Source: Parvibaculum sp039680535
Lineage (GTDB): Bacteria; Pseudomonadota; Alphaproteobacteria; Parvibaculales; Parvibaculaceae
DNA: 64,000 nucleotides
NCBI RefSeq assembly: GCF_039680535.1
Contig: NZ_JBDKSS010000014.1
Location: 216,543-280,542 of the forward strand
Reading direction: 5' to 3'
Numbering within the stretch: the stretch's first letter is position 1; every line of letters begins with the position of its first letter. Shown one piece after another: positions 34,861 to 44,893 of the stretch. The notes beneath the pieces were generated by a model, which searched no databases, was not told where the DNA came from, and was given only the letters and a program-made list of their open reading frames with translations. The position numbers and the translations under genes were made by a program.

Positions 34861-34880
34861 TATGCATCATTATGCATCAT
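34861..34880. repeat. Tandem TATGCATCAT direct repeat in divergent promoter region
   Basis: Two adjacent identical 10-mers lie 47 nt upstream of the SHOCT gene start. Each contains the palindrome ATGCAT. The position between divergently transcribed metal genes makes a regulator-binding site possible. Confidence 0.4.
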
Positions 34881-34960
34881 AAGGGAATAACGGTGCGCTG
34901 GCCGTGATCTGTATCAATACAGCAGTGCCAAAGTACTATAGCATGACGCAGAGATGCGCA

Positions 34961-35012
34961 GGCGTGGTGGAACTGAATTGGCCGCGCAAGGCCGATCCAG
35001 TTCCACCACGCC
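34961..35012. repeat. 15-bp perfect inverted repeat upstream of DUF302 gene
   Basis: GGCGTGGTGGAACTG (34961-34975) and CAGTTCCACCACGCC (34998-35012) are perfectly complementary, and the spacer contains a second nested GGCC...GGCC pairing. It lies 42 nt before the DUF302 start, in the divergent region. There is no T-run. It could be an operator, a leader hairpin or a mobile-element end. Confidence 0.65.
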
Positions 35013-35054
35013 AAGTCAGCGTCTCCCAAGCCCAAGAATAAGGATTTCGTTTCA

Positions 35055-35441
35055 GTGAGCTACACGATCAACCGTATGTTCAACGACGCCACGTTCGACG
35101 ACATCGATGCCCGCACTCGCAGAGCCCTTGCGGATCATGGTTTCGGCGTCCTGACCGAGATCGACGTCAAGGCGACGATGAAAAAGAAGCTCGATATCGA
35201 GATGCCGGCTTATCGCATCCTTGGCGCCTGCAATCCGAAGATGGCGCATCAGGCCATCGGGATCGAGCCTCGGGTGGGCGCGATGCTGCCCTGCAACGTC
35301 ATCCTGCGCGAGGTAGAGGGCGGCGTGGAGGTCAGCGCGATCGACCCGGTGGCGTCGATGCAGGCGATCGAGAACGCCGAACTGACAGCCGTCGCGGGCC
35401 ATGTGCGTGACCTTCTCGCGAAAACCGTCGAGGCGATCTGA
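35055..35441 (+). CDS. DUF302 protein
   Basis: A 128-residue cytoplasmic protein of the DUF302 family, with the characteristic opening FDDIDARTRRALADHGFGVLT and the core YRILGACNPKMAHQAI followed by GAMLPCNVILRE. Structures of family members show a small alpha/beta fold, and one conserved Cys (here in LGACNP or LPCNV) may bind metal. It starts at GTG with AGGA upstream and is followed by the TVP38 gene one nucleotide after its stop. Such genes commonly occur in copper islands. Confidence 0.87.
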   Translation: MSYTINRMFNDATFDDIDARTRRALADHGFGVLTEIDVKATMKKKLDIEMPAYRILGACNPKMAHQAIGIEPRVGAMLPCNVILREVEGGVEVSAIDPVASMQAIENAELTAVAGHVRDLLAKTVEAI

Positions 35442-35442
35442 G

Positions 35443-36126
35443 ATGAGCCTGCGCGCCGGCATTCTCGCAGGTCTGGCGATCCTCGGGATCGGCCTGCTCG
35501 GTGTCTGGCAGTTCGCGCCTTCGGTGTTCACCGAGGCACGCGGACTGCTGGACGGCGAGCGTCTGGAGATGCTGGTCGCGCGCGCCGGGCTCTGGGGGCC
35601 GGTCCTGATTGTCGCGCTCATGACCGTCGCCGTCGTGGCCAGCCCCATTCCAAGTGCACCAATTGCACTGGCCGCCGGTGCGGCCTACGGGCATCTTTGG
35701 GGGACCGTGCAGGTCGTTATCGGCGCAGAACTCGGGGCGCTGATCGCCTTTGGCCTGGCACGGGTTCTGGGACATGATGTCCTGCGGCGGGTGTTCGGCA
35801 CCTCGGTGGATACCGGGCTGCTCGGGTCGCAGACCGCATTGACGGCGACGGTCTTTGCCAGTCGCCTGATGCCCTTCGTGTCCTTCGACATGATCAGCTA
35901 TGCGGCCGGGCTCAGCCGTCTGCATGCCTGGCGGTTCGCCCTCGCGACACTGGCGGGCATCATCCCGGCAAGCTTCCTTCTGGCCCATTTCGGTGGCGAG
36001 GCGGTCAGCGGAGACCTGGGCCGGGCGACATGGGCGGTGCTCAGCCTCGGGCTTGTGACGGGGTTGCCGCTGCTCTGGGTCGCCATGCGGAGAAGGCCTG
36101 GAGAAGGCGCTCCCGACCACCATTGA
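35443..36126 (+). CDS. TVP38/TMEM64-family membrane protein
   Basis: A 227-residue inner-membrane protein of the DedA/VTT superfamily. The VTT core is AAGAAYGHLWGTVQVVIGAELGALIAFGLAR (described as the glycine-rich GAAYGHLWGT and GAELGALIAFGLAR), followed by FASRLMPFVSFDMISYAAGLS. The family is linked to membrane homeostasis and phospholipid translocation. Why it is carried in metal islands is not known. ATG at 35443 lies directly after the DUF302 stop; the upstream in-frame ATG would overlap that gene. Confidence 0.85.
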   Translation: MSLRAGILAGLAILGIGLLGVWQFAPSVFTEARGLLDGERLEMLVARAGLWGPVLIVALMTVAVVASPIPSAPIALAAGAAYGHLWGTVQVVIGAELGALIAFGLARVLGHDVLRRVFGTSVDTGLLGSQTALTATVFASRLMPFVSFDMISYAAGLSRLHAWRFALATLAGIIPASFLLAHFGGEAVSGDLGRATWAVLSLGLVTGLPLLWVAMRRRPGEGAPDHH

Positions 36127-36193
36127 AAAGGGCTTGAGCTTCCAATGGCTGGAGGCCGCAAGCTGGAACGAGATATCGAAAGGCTGGCAGAAC

Positions 36194-38527
<2,334 letters not shown>

Positions 38528-38564
38528 CCGACAACGCAACGTTCAACTTGGAAAGGAGAACCAG

Positions 38565-39043
38565 ATGACCCAAGAAACTCTTTCGCGCCGCGCGATCCTG
38601 ATCGCGGGGTAGCACTGTTCGCAGCTTCGCCATTGCAGGCTCTGGCACAAGGCACCGGACCGGCGATACACGTGATGAAGGATCCGAACTGCGGCTGCTG
38701 TTCGGCATGGATCAAAATCCTCGAGAACGACGGCTTCATCGTCACGACAGAGCCGAGCGCCGGGACACTTCTCATGCGCTACAAATCCGACAACGCCATC
38801 CCGCAGGAGATGATCTCCTGCCATACGGGCTACGTCGATGGCTACATGATCGAGGGCCACGTCCCGGTTGCCGCCATTCGCCGTCTGCTGGATGAACGCC
38901 CTGACGCGGTGGGCCTCGCAGTGCCCGGCATGCCCTACGGATCGCCCGGCATGGGGCCGGAATCGCAGCGAGAGGCTTATGTCGTCCACCTGATCCGTCG
39001 TGACGGGACGACAGAGCCGTTCTTGAGCTACCAGGCGGCCTGA
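38565..39043 (+). pseudogene. DUF411 metal-binding protein, frameshifted in signal peptide
   Basis: The gene starts at 38565 behind AAGGAG and encodes MTQETLSRRAILIAG before TAG at 38610-38612. If one G were added to the GGGG run at 38606-38609, the frame would continue as VALFAASPLQALAQGTGP, restoring a complete Tat-like signal peptide and the DUF411 domain (KDPNCGCCSAWIKIL, EMISCHTGYVDGYMIEGHVP). DUF411 proteins are periplasmic metal-binding proteins often found beside copper genes. A downstream in-frame start at 38633 would give a protein without a signal peptide. Either a real single-base deletion, slipped-strand variation or a sequencing error. Confidence 0.82.
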
Positions 39044-39120
39044 GCTCCGGATGACATTCAGGGGCGCACCTTGACGGTCGCTCAGTAGATGACTCCAGTG
39101 GCTGACAACGGGGAGGTCGC

Positions 39121-40440
39121 TCAGATCTGGGATGACCAGCGGGGATGTTCGTCATCCACAACAAAGGGGTGCGCGTGCCGCCGTTCGCCTTGAAGATGCG
39201 GATGATCAAGCCGGAGGTTTTCGTGGGTGTGCTCGACCGTCGTGGGATCGCCTGAAGGCCAGAGCCGCAGGGCGGTCAGCACGGCCGCACCCGCAAGTGC
39301 CGCCAGGACGCCAAGCGCCACGACGGGACCGAACCGTGTCATCAGCCATCCCGACAGCGGATAGGTGACGAGCCAGCAGGCGTGGCTGAGCGCGAACTGC
39401 GCCGCGAAGAGCGCGGGGCGATCCTCGGCATGGGCAGAGCGGCGCAACAGCCGCCCCGAAGGCGTCAGCACCGTGGAATACCCCAGCCCCACGACCAGCC
39501 ACGCGCCAAGAAGGACCGGCCAGACAAGACCAAGGATGGCGACCTCGCCCGCCAGCCCCACAAGTGTCAGCACCATCAGCACGGCACCACCCACCATCAC
39601 AGGACGGTCTGGCACCCTGTCCAGCACCTGTGGCAGCACGAGCGCGGCGATCATCGACCCTGCGCCAAAGGCGAACAACGTCCAGGCCAGCGCGGCCGCG
39701 TCCAGGCCCAGCGTGCTGCGCACCAGCACGACGGAGTTGACCAGCACCATTGCCCCCGCCGCGGCGGCGGCCGTGTTCAGCGCCAGCAACCCGCGCAGCC
39801 GCGGTGTGGCCAGGTAGATGCGGATGCCGCGGGTCGTGCGGTCGTAGATGCCGCGCGGCTCCGAGGATTTCGGGCTGGGCAACAGGACCGAGACCACGAG
39901 GGCAGCCGAGGCCGCAAACCCGACCGCTGTACCAAGGAAAAGCGAATTGTAGCTCACCACCGCCAGCAGCAGCCCGGCCAGCATCGGGCTGACGATATTC
40001 TCCAGATCATAGGCCAGCCGCGACAGCGACAGGGCGCGAGTGTAGCGCGCCTCTTCCGGCAGGACGTCGGGGATCGTCGCCTGAAAGGTCGGCGTGAATG
40101 CCGCCGAGGCCGATTGCAGCAGGAAGATCAGGATATAGACTTGCCACACCTCGGTGACGAAGGGCAGGCACAGCGCGACACCCGCCCGCACGAGATCCAG
40201 CGCCACCAGAAGCGCCCGCCGGTTCACCCGATCCGCGAAGGCGCCCGCGACAGGGGCGATGCCGACATAGGCCACCATCTTGATGGTGAAGACCGCGCCC
40301 AGCACCATCGCCGCATTGTCGCCCGCCAGATCGTAGGCCAACAGTCCGAGCGCGACCGTGGCAAGCCCTGTGCCCAATAGCGCCACGACCTGCGCGGCGA
40401 AGAGGTGGCGATAGGTTCGGTCGGCAAGAATTTCCAGCAT
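39121..40440 (-). CDS. MFS exporter with His-rich C-terminus, probably nickel (NreB/NrsD-like)
   Basis: A 439-residue major facilitator transporter with twelve predicted helices. After the last helix comes a hydrophilic tail of about 45 residues with seven histidines in HTH, HPH, HAH and EH groups. MFS exporters with a His-rich tail next to a CsoR/RcnR-type repressor form the NreB/NrsD nickel-resistance arrangement. The start lies 7 nt after the repressor stop, so the two are one operon. Substrate assignment is by context and tail composition; cobalt is also possible. Confidence 0.8.
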   Translation of the reverse strand: MLEILADRTYRHLFAAQVVALLGTGLATVALGLLAYDLAGDNAAMVLGAVFTIKMVAYVGIAPVAGAFADRVNRRALLVALDLVRAGVALCLPFVTEVWQVYILIFLLQSASAAFTPTFQATIPDVLPEEARYTRALSLSRLAYDLENIVSPMLAGLLLAVVSYNSLFLGTAVGFAASAALVVSVLLPSPKSSEPRGIYDRTTRGIRIYLATPRLRGLLALNTAAAAAGAMVLVNSVVLVRSTLGLDAAALAWTLFAFGAGSMIAALVLPQVLDRVPDRPVMVGGAVLMVLTLVGLAGEVAILGLVWPVLLGAWLVVGLGYSTVLTPSGRLLRRSAHAEDRPALFAAQFALSHACWLVTYPLSGWLMTRFGPVVALGVLAALAGAAVLTALRLWPSGDPTTVEHTHENLRLDHPHLQGERRHAHPFVVDDEHPRWSSQI

Positions 40441-40447
40441 GGGTGCC

Positions 40448-40708
40448 TCAGAGGTAGCGGGAGATCGCCTTCAGTTCGTCGCGATCTGCGGTTGAGTGTT
40501 CGGCATCGAGGCAGTGATCCATGTGATCGTGGATCAGGGCTCGCTTGGCGTTCGCGACGGCCTTCTCGACCGCCTGCATCTGTTGCGCGATCTCGAGGCA
40601 GGGCCTTCCCGCCTCGATCATGTCGATCACCGCCCGCAAGTGGCCGTCGGCGCGTTTCAGCCGGGCGATCAGGGCGGGATGGCTTGCGTGCACATGGGGC
40701 TTTGTCAT
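40448..40708 (-). CDS. CsoR/RcnR-family metal-responsive repressor, InrS-like
   Basis: An 86-residue all-helical tetrameric repressor. The ligand positions are His5, Cys37, His62 and Cys66. The spacings of 32, 25 and 29 relative to Cys37 equal the His-Cys-His-Cys set of the cyanobacterial nickel sensor InrS. RcnR has His in the last position and FrmR has Glu; CsoR uses only the last three. Nickel sensing is therefore the best prediction, with copper second. It precedes the His-tailed MFS gene and a candidate operator overlaps its promoter region. Confidence 0.85.
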   Translation of the reverse strand: MTKPHVHASHPALIARLKRADGHLRAVIDMIEAGRPCLEIAQQMQAVEKAVANAKRALIHDHMDHCLDAEHSTADRDELKAISRYL

Positions 40709-40717
40709 GGAAGGATT

Positions 40718-41053
40718 CTATCCCCCCCAGGAGGATACAACAAGATGGCTCGGTGAATGGGCTGCGACGACGATCCAGATTGGCGCCGCCTCGTGAAGGC
40801 CCGAGGCGGGTCGCAGACCCGGTTGGCGCCCGAGCCAGGCCGGGTTCAGCGCCAGCCACCGTGCCACGGCATCCACCAGCGTCATCTGGAAATTGAAGGC
40901 GGGCTTGTAGCCGGGGATCCAGTCCTCGCCGAGCCCCTTCAGAACCGCGCTGATGTTCTGGTGCTTGAACTCGACGGCTCCCTCGGACCGGTCATTCAGC
41001 AGCGGCAGAAGCGCGCAGGCACCGCTCGGCTTTTCCAACGTCAAATCATGTGG
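40718..41053 (-). pseudogene. Headless fragment of an unrecognised conserved protein
   Basis: An open frame begins straight after the parE stop codon, in the same frame, without its own good start (TTG at 41044 lacks a ribosome-binding site). It contains a protein-like stretch, EFKHQNISAVLKGLGEDWI and GYKPAFNFQMTLVDAVARWL, that looks like the N-terminal part of a larger globular protein. After about residue 75 the composition becomes non-coding. I recall similar KHQNISAVL...GYKP segments in uncharacterised, possibly nuclease-associated proteins but cannot name a family. Probably truncated when the nickel operon was joined here. Confidence 0.5.
40719..40737 (-). promoter_or_regulatory. Candidate CsoR/RcnR-family operator
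   Basis: On the plus strand TATCC and GGATA half-sites flank a C-tract (CCCCC) 11 nt upstream of the repressor ATG. CsoR/RcnR-family regulators recognise such G/C-tracts bounded by AT-rich inverted repeats, so autoregulation is expected. Confidence 0.6.
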
Positions 41054-41365
41054 TTAGCTGGAGTGGTCATCCTTGAACCGATCAATCTGATGCATGCGCT
41101 CGTGCAGGATGGTGACGATCCCGATGTCGCCGTTCGAAAGCCGTCTCCAGTACACGAAATGGCGCTCGTAGCGGAAGAAATACCCTTCCACCCCGAACTC
41201 TGCCGGCACGGGCCTCGACATCACACCGCGTGCTTCGATCTGCTCGAACGCGGCGAAGAGGCCGGTGACGTAGGTTTCGGCCTGCGCTTCGCCCCAGCGG
41301 TCGCGGGTGTATCGGTAGATCTCGTCGAGGCGCACCGAGGCCGCCTCCTGGACCCGGATCGCCAT
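41054..41365 (-). CDS. RelE/ParE-superfamily toxin
   Basis: A 103-residue ParE-type toxin. Typical features are the N-terminal helix ASVRLDEIYRYTRDRWGEAQAETYV, the loop GYFFRYERHFVYWRR, and GIVTILHERMHQID near the C-terminus. ParE members inhibit DNA gyrase, whereas RelE members cleave mRNA; the ParD partner favours the former. Its gene begins 4 nt after the antitoxin stop. Confidence 0.88.
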   Translation of the reverse strand: MAIRVQEAASVRLDEIYRYTRDRWGEAQAETYVTGLFAAFEQIEARGVMSRPVPAEFGVEGYFFRYERHFVYWRRLSNGDIGIVTILHERMHQIDRFKDDHSS

Positions 41366-41369
41366 GCGC

Positions 41370-41627
41370 TCAGGCCCGCCGGTTCCGGGCGATGACCTCG
41401 GCGGCGGTCAGGGGCCTGTAGCTTTCCTCGGGTGCTGCGAAGGCGCGGTTCAGCTCCGCCTTCAGGCGATCAAATGCCTCGCGCTCCGCGCGTTCCTTGT
41501 CGCGGCGGATGAGATCGCGGATGTACTCGCTGACGTTCTCATACGCGCCGCCCTCGCCAACATTCGCGGCGACGAACTCGCTGAGGGCGCCGCTGACGCG
41601 GACGGTCATGGTGGTTGTGCGGGACAT
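41370..41627 (-). CDS. ParD-like ribbon-helix-helix antitoxin
   Basis: An 85-residue antitoxin with an N-terminal ribbon-helix-helix DNA-binding domain (TMTVRVSGALSEFVAANV, then YENVSEYIRDLIRRDKE) and a C-terminal toxin-wrapping arm (YRPLTAAEVIARNRR). It should bind the toxin and repress its own promoter. ATG at 41627 is chosen because GGGAAG lies 9 nt upstream; another ATG is three codons earlier. Forms an operon with the downstream toxin. Confidence 0.88.
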   Translation of the reverse strand: MSRTTTMTVRVSGALSEFVAANVGEGGAYENVSEYIRDLIRRDKERAEREAFDRLKAELNRAFAAPEESYRPLTAAEVIARNRRA

Positions 41628-41650
41628 GCGGCACATCTTCCCTGTTCCAG

Positions 41651-41679
41651 TGTCTTCAAGATAACCAAAAAGGAAGACA
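41651..41679 (-). promoter_or_regulatory. Candidate ParD operator
   Basis: TGTCTTC and GAAGACA form a 7-bp inverted repeat about 25 nt upstream of the antitoxin start, where autorepression of parDE would act. No binding data. Confidence 0.4.
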
Positions 41680-41904
41680 GGTCAAGACGTGCACTGTCCG
41701 TTCCCCGCGCCCCGCTACGCGACTCCCAGCAGGGTACGGCCTTCAATCGTGTTCGCCTTCCACCACATGGCGTCCCGCAAGCGCGAGAAGCACGAACAGC
41801 ACGGCATCGGAGTGCCGCGCCAGCGCGATGAGATGATCGCCACTGGGTCTGGGTCAGAAGTTTGTCAACATGACCTAGGTTTCATAGCAAAGACCAGGCA
41901 GCGC

Positions 41905-42010
41905 GTGACGGATATTGTGAACAGGTAGACCCGATCCCGGATGATGGCAGGGATTAAGGGGCGAGACACGAAGCCCGAACTGGCGCTTCGGCGGGCGTTG
42001 CATGGAGCTG
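41905..42010 (+). pseudogene. vsr: vsr (very short patch repair endonuclease) remnant
   Basis: From GTG at 41905 the frame reads MTDIVNR, a TAG at 41926-41928, then TRSRMMAGIKGRDTKPELAL and RRALH. This matches the Vsr N-terminus, where TRSRMM and DTKPE.L.RRALH are hallmark segments. The stop sits inside the normally continuous N-terminus, and the homology ends abruptly near 42010, where it meets a recombinase tail in another frame. Vsr nicks T:G mismatches left by 5-methylcytosine deamination, so it normally travels with a cytosine methyltransferase; none is present here. Confidence 0.75.
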
Positions 42011-42239
42011 GCGGCGGAAGCTGGAGAGCGGGGAAGCGGCGACGATCCAAGACATTGCCGAGGCCGAGGGCATCTCGGACCGATATGTTGGGCGCATGCT
42101 ACGGTTGGTATATCTGGCACCCGCCGTGCTGGATAGACTGCTGATCAGTCGGGTGCCGTCGGCCGTATCGATCAAGGATCTGTCCATGGCGGCGGAGCTG
42201 CCCTGGGCGGCACAGGAGGCGGTCGCATTCGGAACTTAA
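42009..42239 (+). pseudogene. C-terminal remnant of a site-specific recombinase
   Basis: The frame 42009-42239 encodes 76 residues opening WRRKLESGEAATIQDIAEAE and continuing GISDRYVGRMLRLVYLAPAV before the final stop. This helix-turn-helix tail (GI...YVGRMLRL..LAP) is what I recall from the C-terminus of alphaproteobacterial serine recombinases. The catalytic domain is missing. It is fused out of frame to the vsr fragment, so the junction at about 42010 is a deletion or recombination scar and may mark the right end of the metal island. Confidence 0.6.
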
Positions 42240-42298
42240 TGATTTCAGAGGATGGAATCTGGCAATAGGATGGGGAACAAACCTTTGGGAGATTCCAT

Positions 42299-43030
42299 TT
42301 GTCCGACCCACAGAAGACAGAGATTGTGAAGGGTCATTGCCCAGACTGCGGCCCTGACCGTTTTGCCGATGTGGTGGGGCATCACGTTAGTAGATTCGAT
42401 GACGACGAGGCCGGCATCTGGGGCCAGACAGATTATCGCATTTTACAGTGCCGAGGGTGCGGCAGAGCTTATTTTCAGATCGACGAAGTTTTTTCTGAAG
42501 ATGTAGATCACGTCCAAGATCCACATACTGGTGAATGGGAGCAATACCTCCCCCATAAATTGTCGTACTGGCCATCGCCCTCAAAGAGGGAGAGACCTGA
42601 TTGGGCCTTTGAGCTAGATGTAACAGACAGCGAATTGGGCACATTGTTCGGTGACATTTATGGCGCATTAAATGCTGACCTGCGTGTCCCTGCGGCGATC
42701 GCTGCGAGAACAGTTTTTGATCGCGCATCTGAACTGCTTGGAATTGATCCAGCGATTACATTTGCGGAGAAACTCGACGAACTCGCCGACGCTGGAAAAA
42801 TCAGCACCGACGAAAAGGGCACACTAGAAGTTTTGACCGACGCCGGCAGCGCAGCCGCTCATCGAGGTTGGCGGCCCAAACCTCGCGAACTGGAAACGAT
42901 GATCTCGATTATCGAAGCATTCCTACACCGCACCTTCGTGCTCGGTGAAGCTGCGCGAGAACTGCGAGCTAAAATACCGCCGAAGGCCAAGCGCAAAACC
43001 AAGAAAGCAAAAGCGAAAAGCACCACCTAA
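42299..43030 (+). CDS. DUF4145-domain protein
   Basis: A 243-residue protein that starts at TTG with GGGAG 7 nt upstream, so the unusual start is well supported. Two Cys pairs (HCPDCG and QCRGCGRAYF) form a probable zinc ribbon, followed by the DUF4145 core (FGDIYGALNADLRVPAAIAARTVFDR; DAGSAAAHRGWRP). The tail is lysine-rich (KRKTKKAKAKS). The DUF4145 domain is often found in or beside restriction and other defence systems, but this copy stands alone. Codon use is more AT-rich than the core genome, which suggests transfer. Confidence 0.8.
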   Translation: MSDPQKTEIVKGHCPDCGPDRFADVVGHHVSRFDDDEAGIWGQTDYRILQCRGCGRAYFQIDEVFSEDVDHVQDPHTGEWEQYLPHKLSYWPSPSKRERPDWAFELDVTDSELGTLFGDIYGALNADLRVPAAIAARTVFDRASELLGIDPAITFAEKLDELADAGKISTDEKGTLEVLTDAGSAAAHRGWRPKPRELETMISIIEAFLHRTFVLGEAARELRAKIPPKAKRKTKKAKAKSTT

Positions 43031-43551
43031 CGTTGCGCGTCTTTTCGCTGAACTACGCCTACCTCAGTCTCTTAAAAGGAGCTTGCCCACCAAGAAACGG
43101 AGGTGAAATACAAAGGAGGCCATTTCATCAAATCCATGAAATAGCAAAATAAAATCTATCCGAACCTTCTCAGACGAGGTTCGGGTAAAAAGAGACAAAA
43201 GCCGATCAGAGACCAATTTCGGCGTTCTCGGCAGTCTCTAAGGTTCGGTCGCTATCAGCAAAACCGGGCGGAAGTTGGGGATTTTCTGGCCTCGTGAGGC
43301 CCATCTCATTGATTCGCGATGAGATGTTGGCGGGCCGCGACCGACGATGATGAGCATTATGTCTACGCTATAGCCCTATGAACGGCAGATCGTTGGAAGC
43401 CGGAACGGCCTCGTTCACCGGGCCGATTTTGCGCCGGGGACGATGCGTATCATTCCAGGGTATACCCAAGGGCTCGATATCCCGTTCGTCGCTTTGCCGC
43501 CATTCGCGCCAACAAGGGCACCGCTTCATCGACGTAATCGACGACAACAAC
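43031..43551. other. 521-bp region without a supported gene
   Basis: AT-richer sequence with several small hairpins (for example GAACCT...AGGTTC near 43172-43190) and no recognisable protein. A short minus-strand frame (VVVVDYVDEAVPLLARM) next to the IS66 relic could be a scrap of an interrupted gene but is too short to name. Confidence 0.4.
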
Positions 43552-43661
43552 GTAAGCGATGTTTCGCTCACACCTTGACTGGATAATTCCAAGGGAGCAG
43601 ATCGTTGATCTGGCTTTGCTTGTGGCCGTTGACGATCCTGGTAAGGACATTAGTGAGCCAG
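43552..43661 (-). mobile_element. 110-bp relic of an IS66-family right end
   Basis: This segment is the reverse complement of the right end of the complete IS66 element (53099-53208), with only three visible differences. It includes the terminal GTAAGCGATGTTTCG repeat and the last codons of tnpC. It stops exactly where the IS3-family element begins, at a GAGCCAG sequence inside tnpC. Confidence 0.88.
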
Positions 43662-43727
43662 TGACCTGCCCCTGCGATTTTCCTCCAGCTAGATTTAGAG
43701 TCCGGCCTTATGGAAGGGAGACGGACG

Positions 43728-43994
43728 ATGAAGAGGAATCGATTTACGCAAGAGCAGATCATTGGTGTTCTGCGGGAACATGAGGCCGGGGCGAAGGCCG
43801 GTGATCTGGCTCGCAAGCACGGCATCTCGGAAGCGACGCTATACAACTGGAAGGCCAAGTATGGTGGCCTTGACGTGTCGGAGGCTCGCCGGTTGAAGGC
43901 GCTGGAAGACGAGAACGGCAAGCTGAAGCGGCTTTTGGCTGATGCGATTCTGGATGCTTCTGCGTTGCGGGAACTTCTGGCAAAAAAATGGTAG
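43728..43994 (+). CDS. IS3-family transposase OrfA
   Basis: An 88-residue helix-turn-helix protein (RFTQEQIIGVLREHEAG; RKHGISEATLYNWKAKYGG) followed by a leucine-zipper region (RLKALEDENGKLKRLLADA). GGGAG lies 7 nt before the ATG at 43728. It ends LLAKKW and stop, directly after the slippery A-run. Alone it regulates transposition; fused to OrfB by frameshifting it forms the active transposase. Confidence 0.9.
   Translation: MKRNRFTQEQIIGVLREHEAGAKAGDLARKHGISEATLYNWKAKYGGLDVSEARRLKALEDENGKLKRLLADAILDASALRELLAKKW
43982..43988 (+). other. Programmed -1 frameshift site (A7)
   Basis: Seven consecutive A residues lie at the end of orfA, and orfB is in the -1 frame starting at this point. This is the standard slippery site for making the IS3-family OrfAB fusion. 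Confidence 0.8.
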
Positions 43995-44893
43995 GGCCCG
44001 CCGCCAAGCGGGAAGCTGTCGCTCTTCTGCGAGAGATGTTCCAGATGAGTGAGCGCCGGGCCTGCTCCGTGATCGCGGCGGATCGCAAGATGATCCGCTA
44101 TCGCTCGTGTCGGCCAGCAGAGACGGAACTGCGGGCAAGGCTACGTGAGCTGGCCAATGAGCGTCGGCGCTTCGGCTACCGGCGCTTGTTTATCTTGCTG
44201 CGCCGGGAAGGTGAAGCATCAGGGATCAACCGCATCTACCGGCTCTATCGGGAAGAGGGGCTGACGGTCCGCAAGCGCCGTTCCAGACGAAGAGCTATTG
44301 GCGTGCGTGCGCCGATCCTCGTTGAGGCAAAAGCCAACGCCCGCTGGTCGCTCGACTTCGTGCACGATCAGATGGCGAATGGCCGCCACTTCCGGGTTCT
44401 CAACATTGTCGATGACGTGACGCGCGAATGTCTGGCCGCGATCCCCGACACCTCGATCCCGGGTGTGCGCGTGGCCCGGGAGCTGACTACCCTGATCGAA
44501 CAACGCGGCAAGCCCGGGATGATTGTCTCTGACAACGGCACGGAGTTCACCTCGCATGCGATCTTTGCCTGGTCAAAGGACCATGTTGTCGACTGGCACT
44601 ACATCGCGCCCGGCAAGCCTATGCAAAATGGCTTCGTGGAGAGCTTCAACGGGCGGATGCGGGACGAGCTGTTGAACGAAGCTCTGTTCTTCGGCATCGA
44701 ACATGCCCGTCAGGCCATCGCCGAATGGGCAGACGACTACAACACAGGTCGACCGCATTCGGCGCTCGGCTACCAGACACCGGCAGACTTCGCCGCCAAA
44801 CTCACCGCAACAGGCTGTCACCCTGCGCTTTGTGATGGCTCCGTGTGCCAGCCTGTTGCTCAAACCGCCCGAGAGGGCATAATCATGCCGTAA
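43988..44893 (+). CDS. IS3-family transposase OrfB (DDE integrase domain)
   Basis: A 301-residue integrase-core protein. An HTH_21 region (RRRFGYRRLFILLRREG) precedes the rve domain with catalytic residues Asp in RWSLDFVHDQ, Asp in IVSDNGTEFTS and Glu in NGFVESFNGRMRDE. All three are intact, so the element may still be mobile. Expressed mainly as the OrfAB frameshift product. Confidence 0.9.
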   Translation: MVGPAAKREAVALLREMFQMSERRACSVIAADRKMIRYRSCRPAETELRARLRELANERRRFGYRRLFILLRREGEASGINRIYRLYREEGLTVRKRRSRRRAIGVRAPILVEAKANARWSLDFVHDQMANGRHFRVLNIVDDVTRECLAAIPDTSIPGVRVARELTTLIEQRGKPGMIVSDNGTEFTSHAIFAWSKDHVVDWHYIAPGKPMQNGFVESFNGRMRDELLNEALFFGIEHARQAIAEWADDYNTGRPHSALGYQTPADFAAKLTATGCHPALCDGSVCQPVAQTAREGIIMP

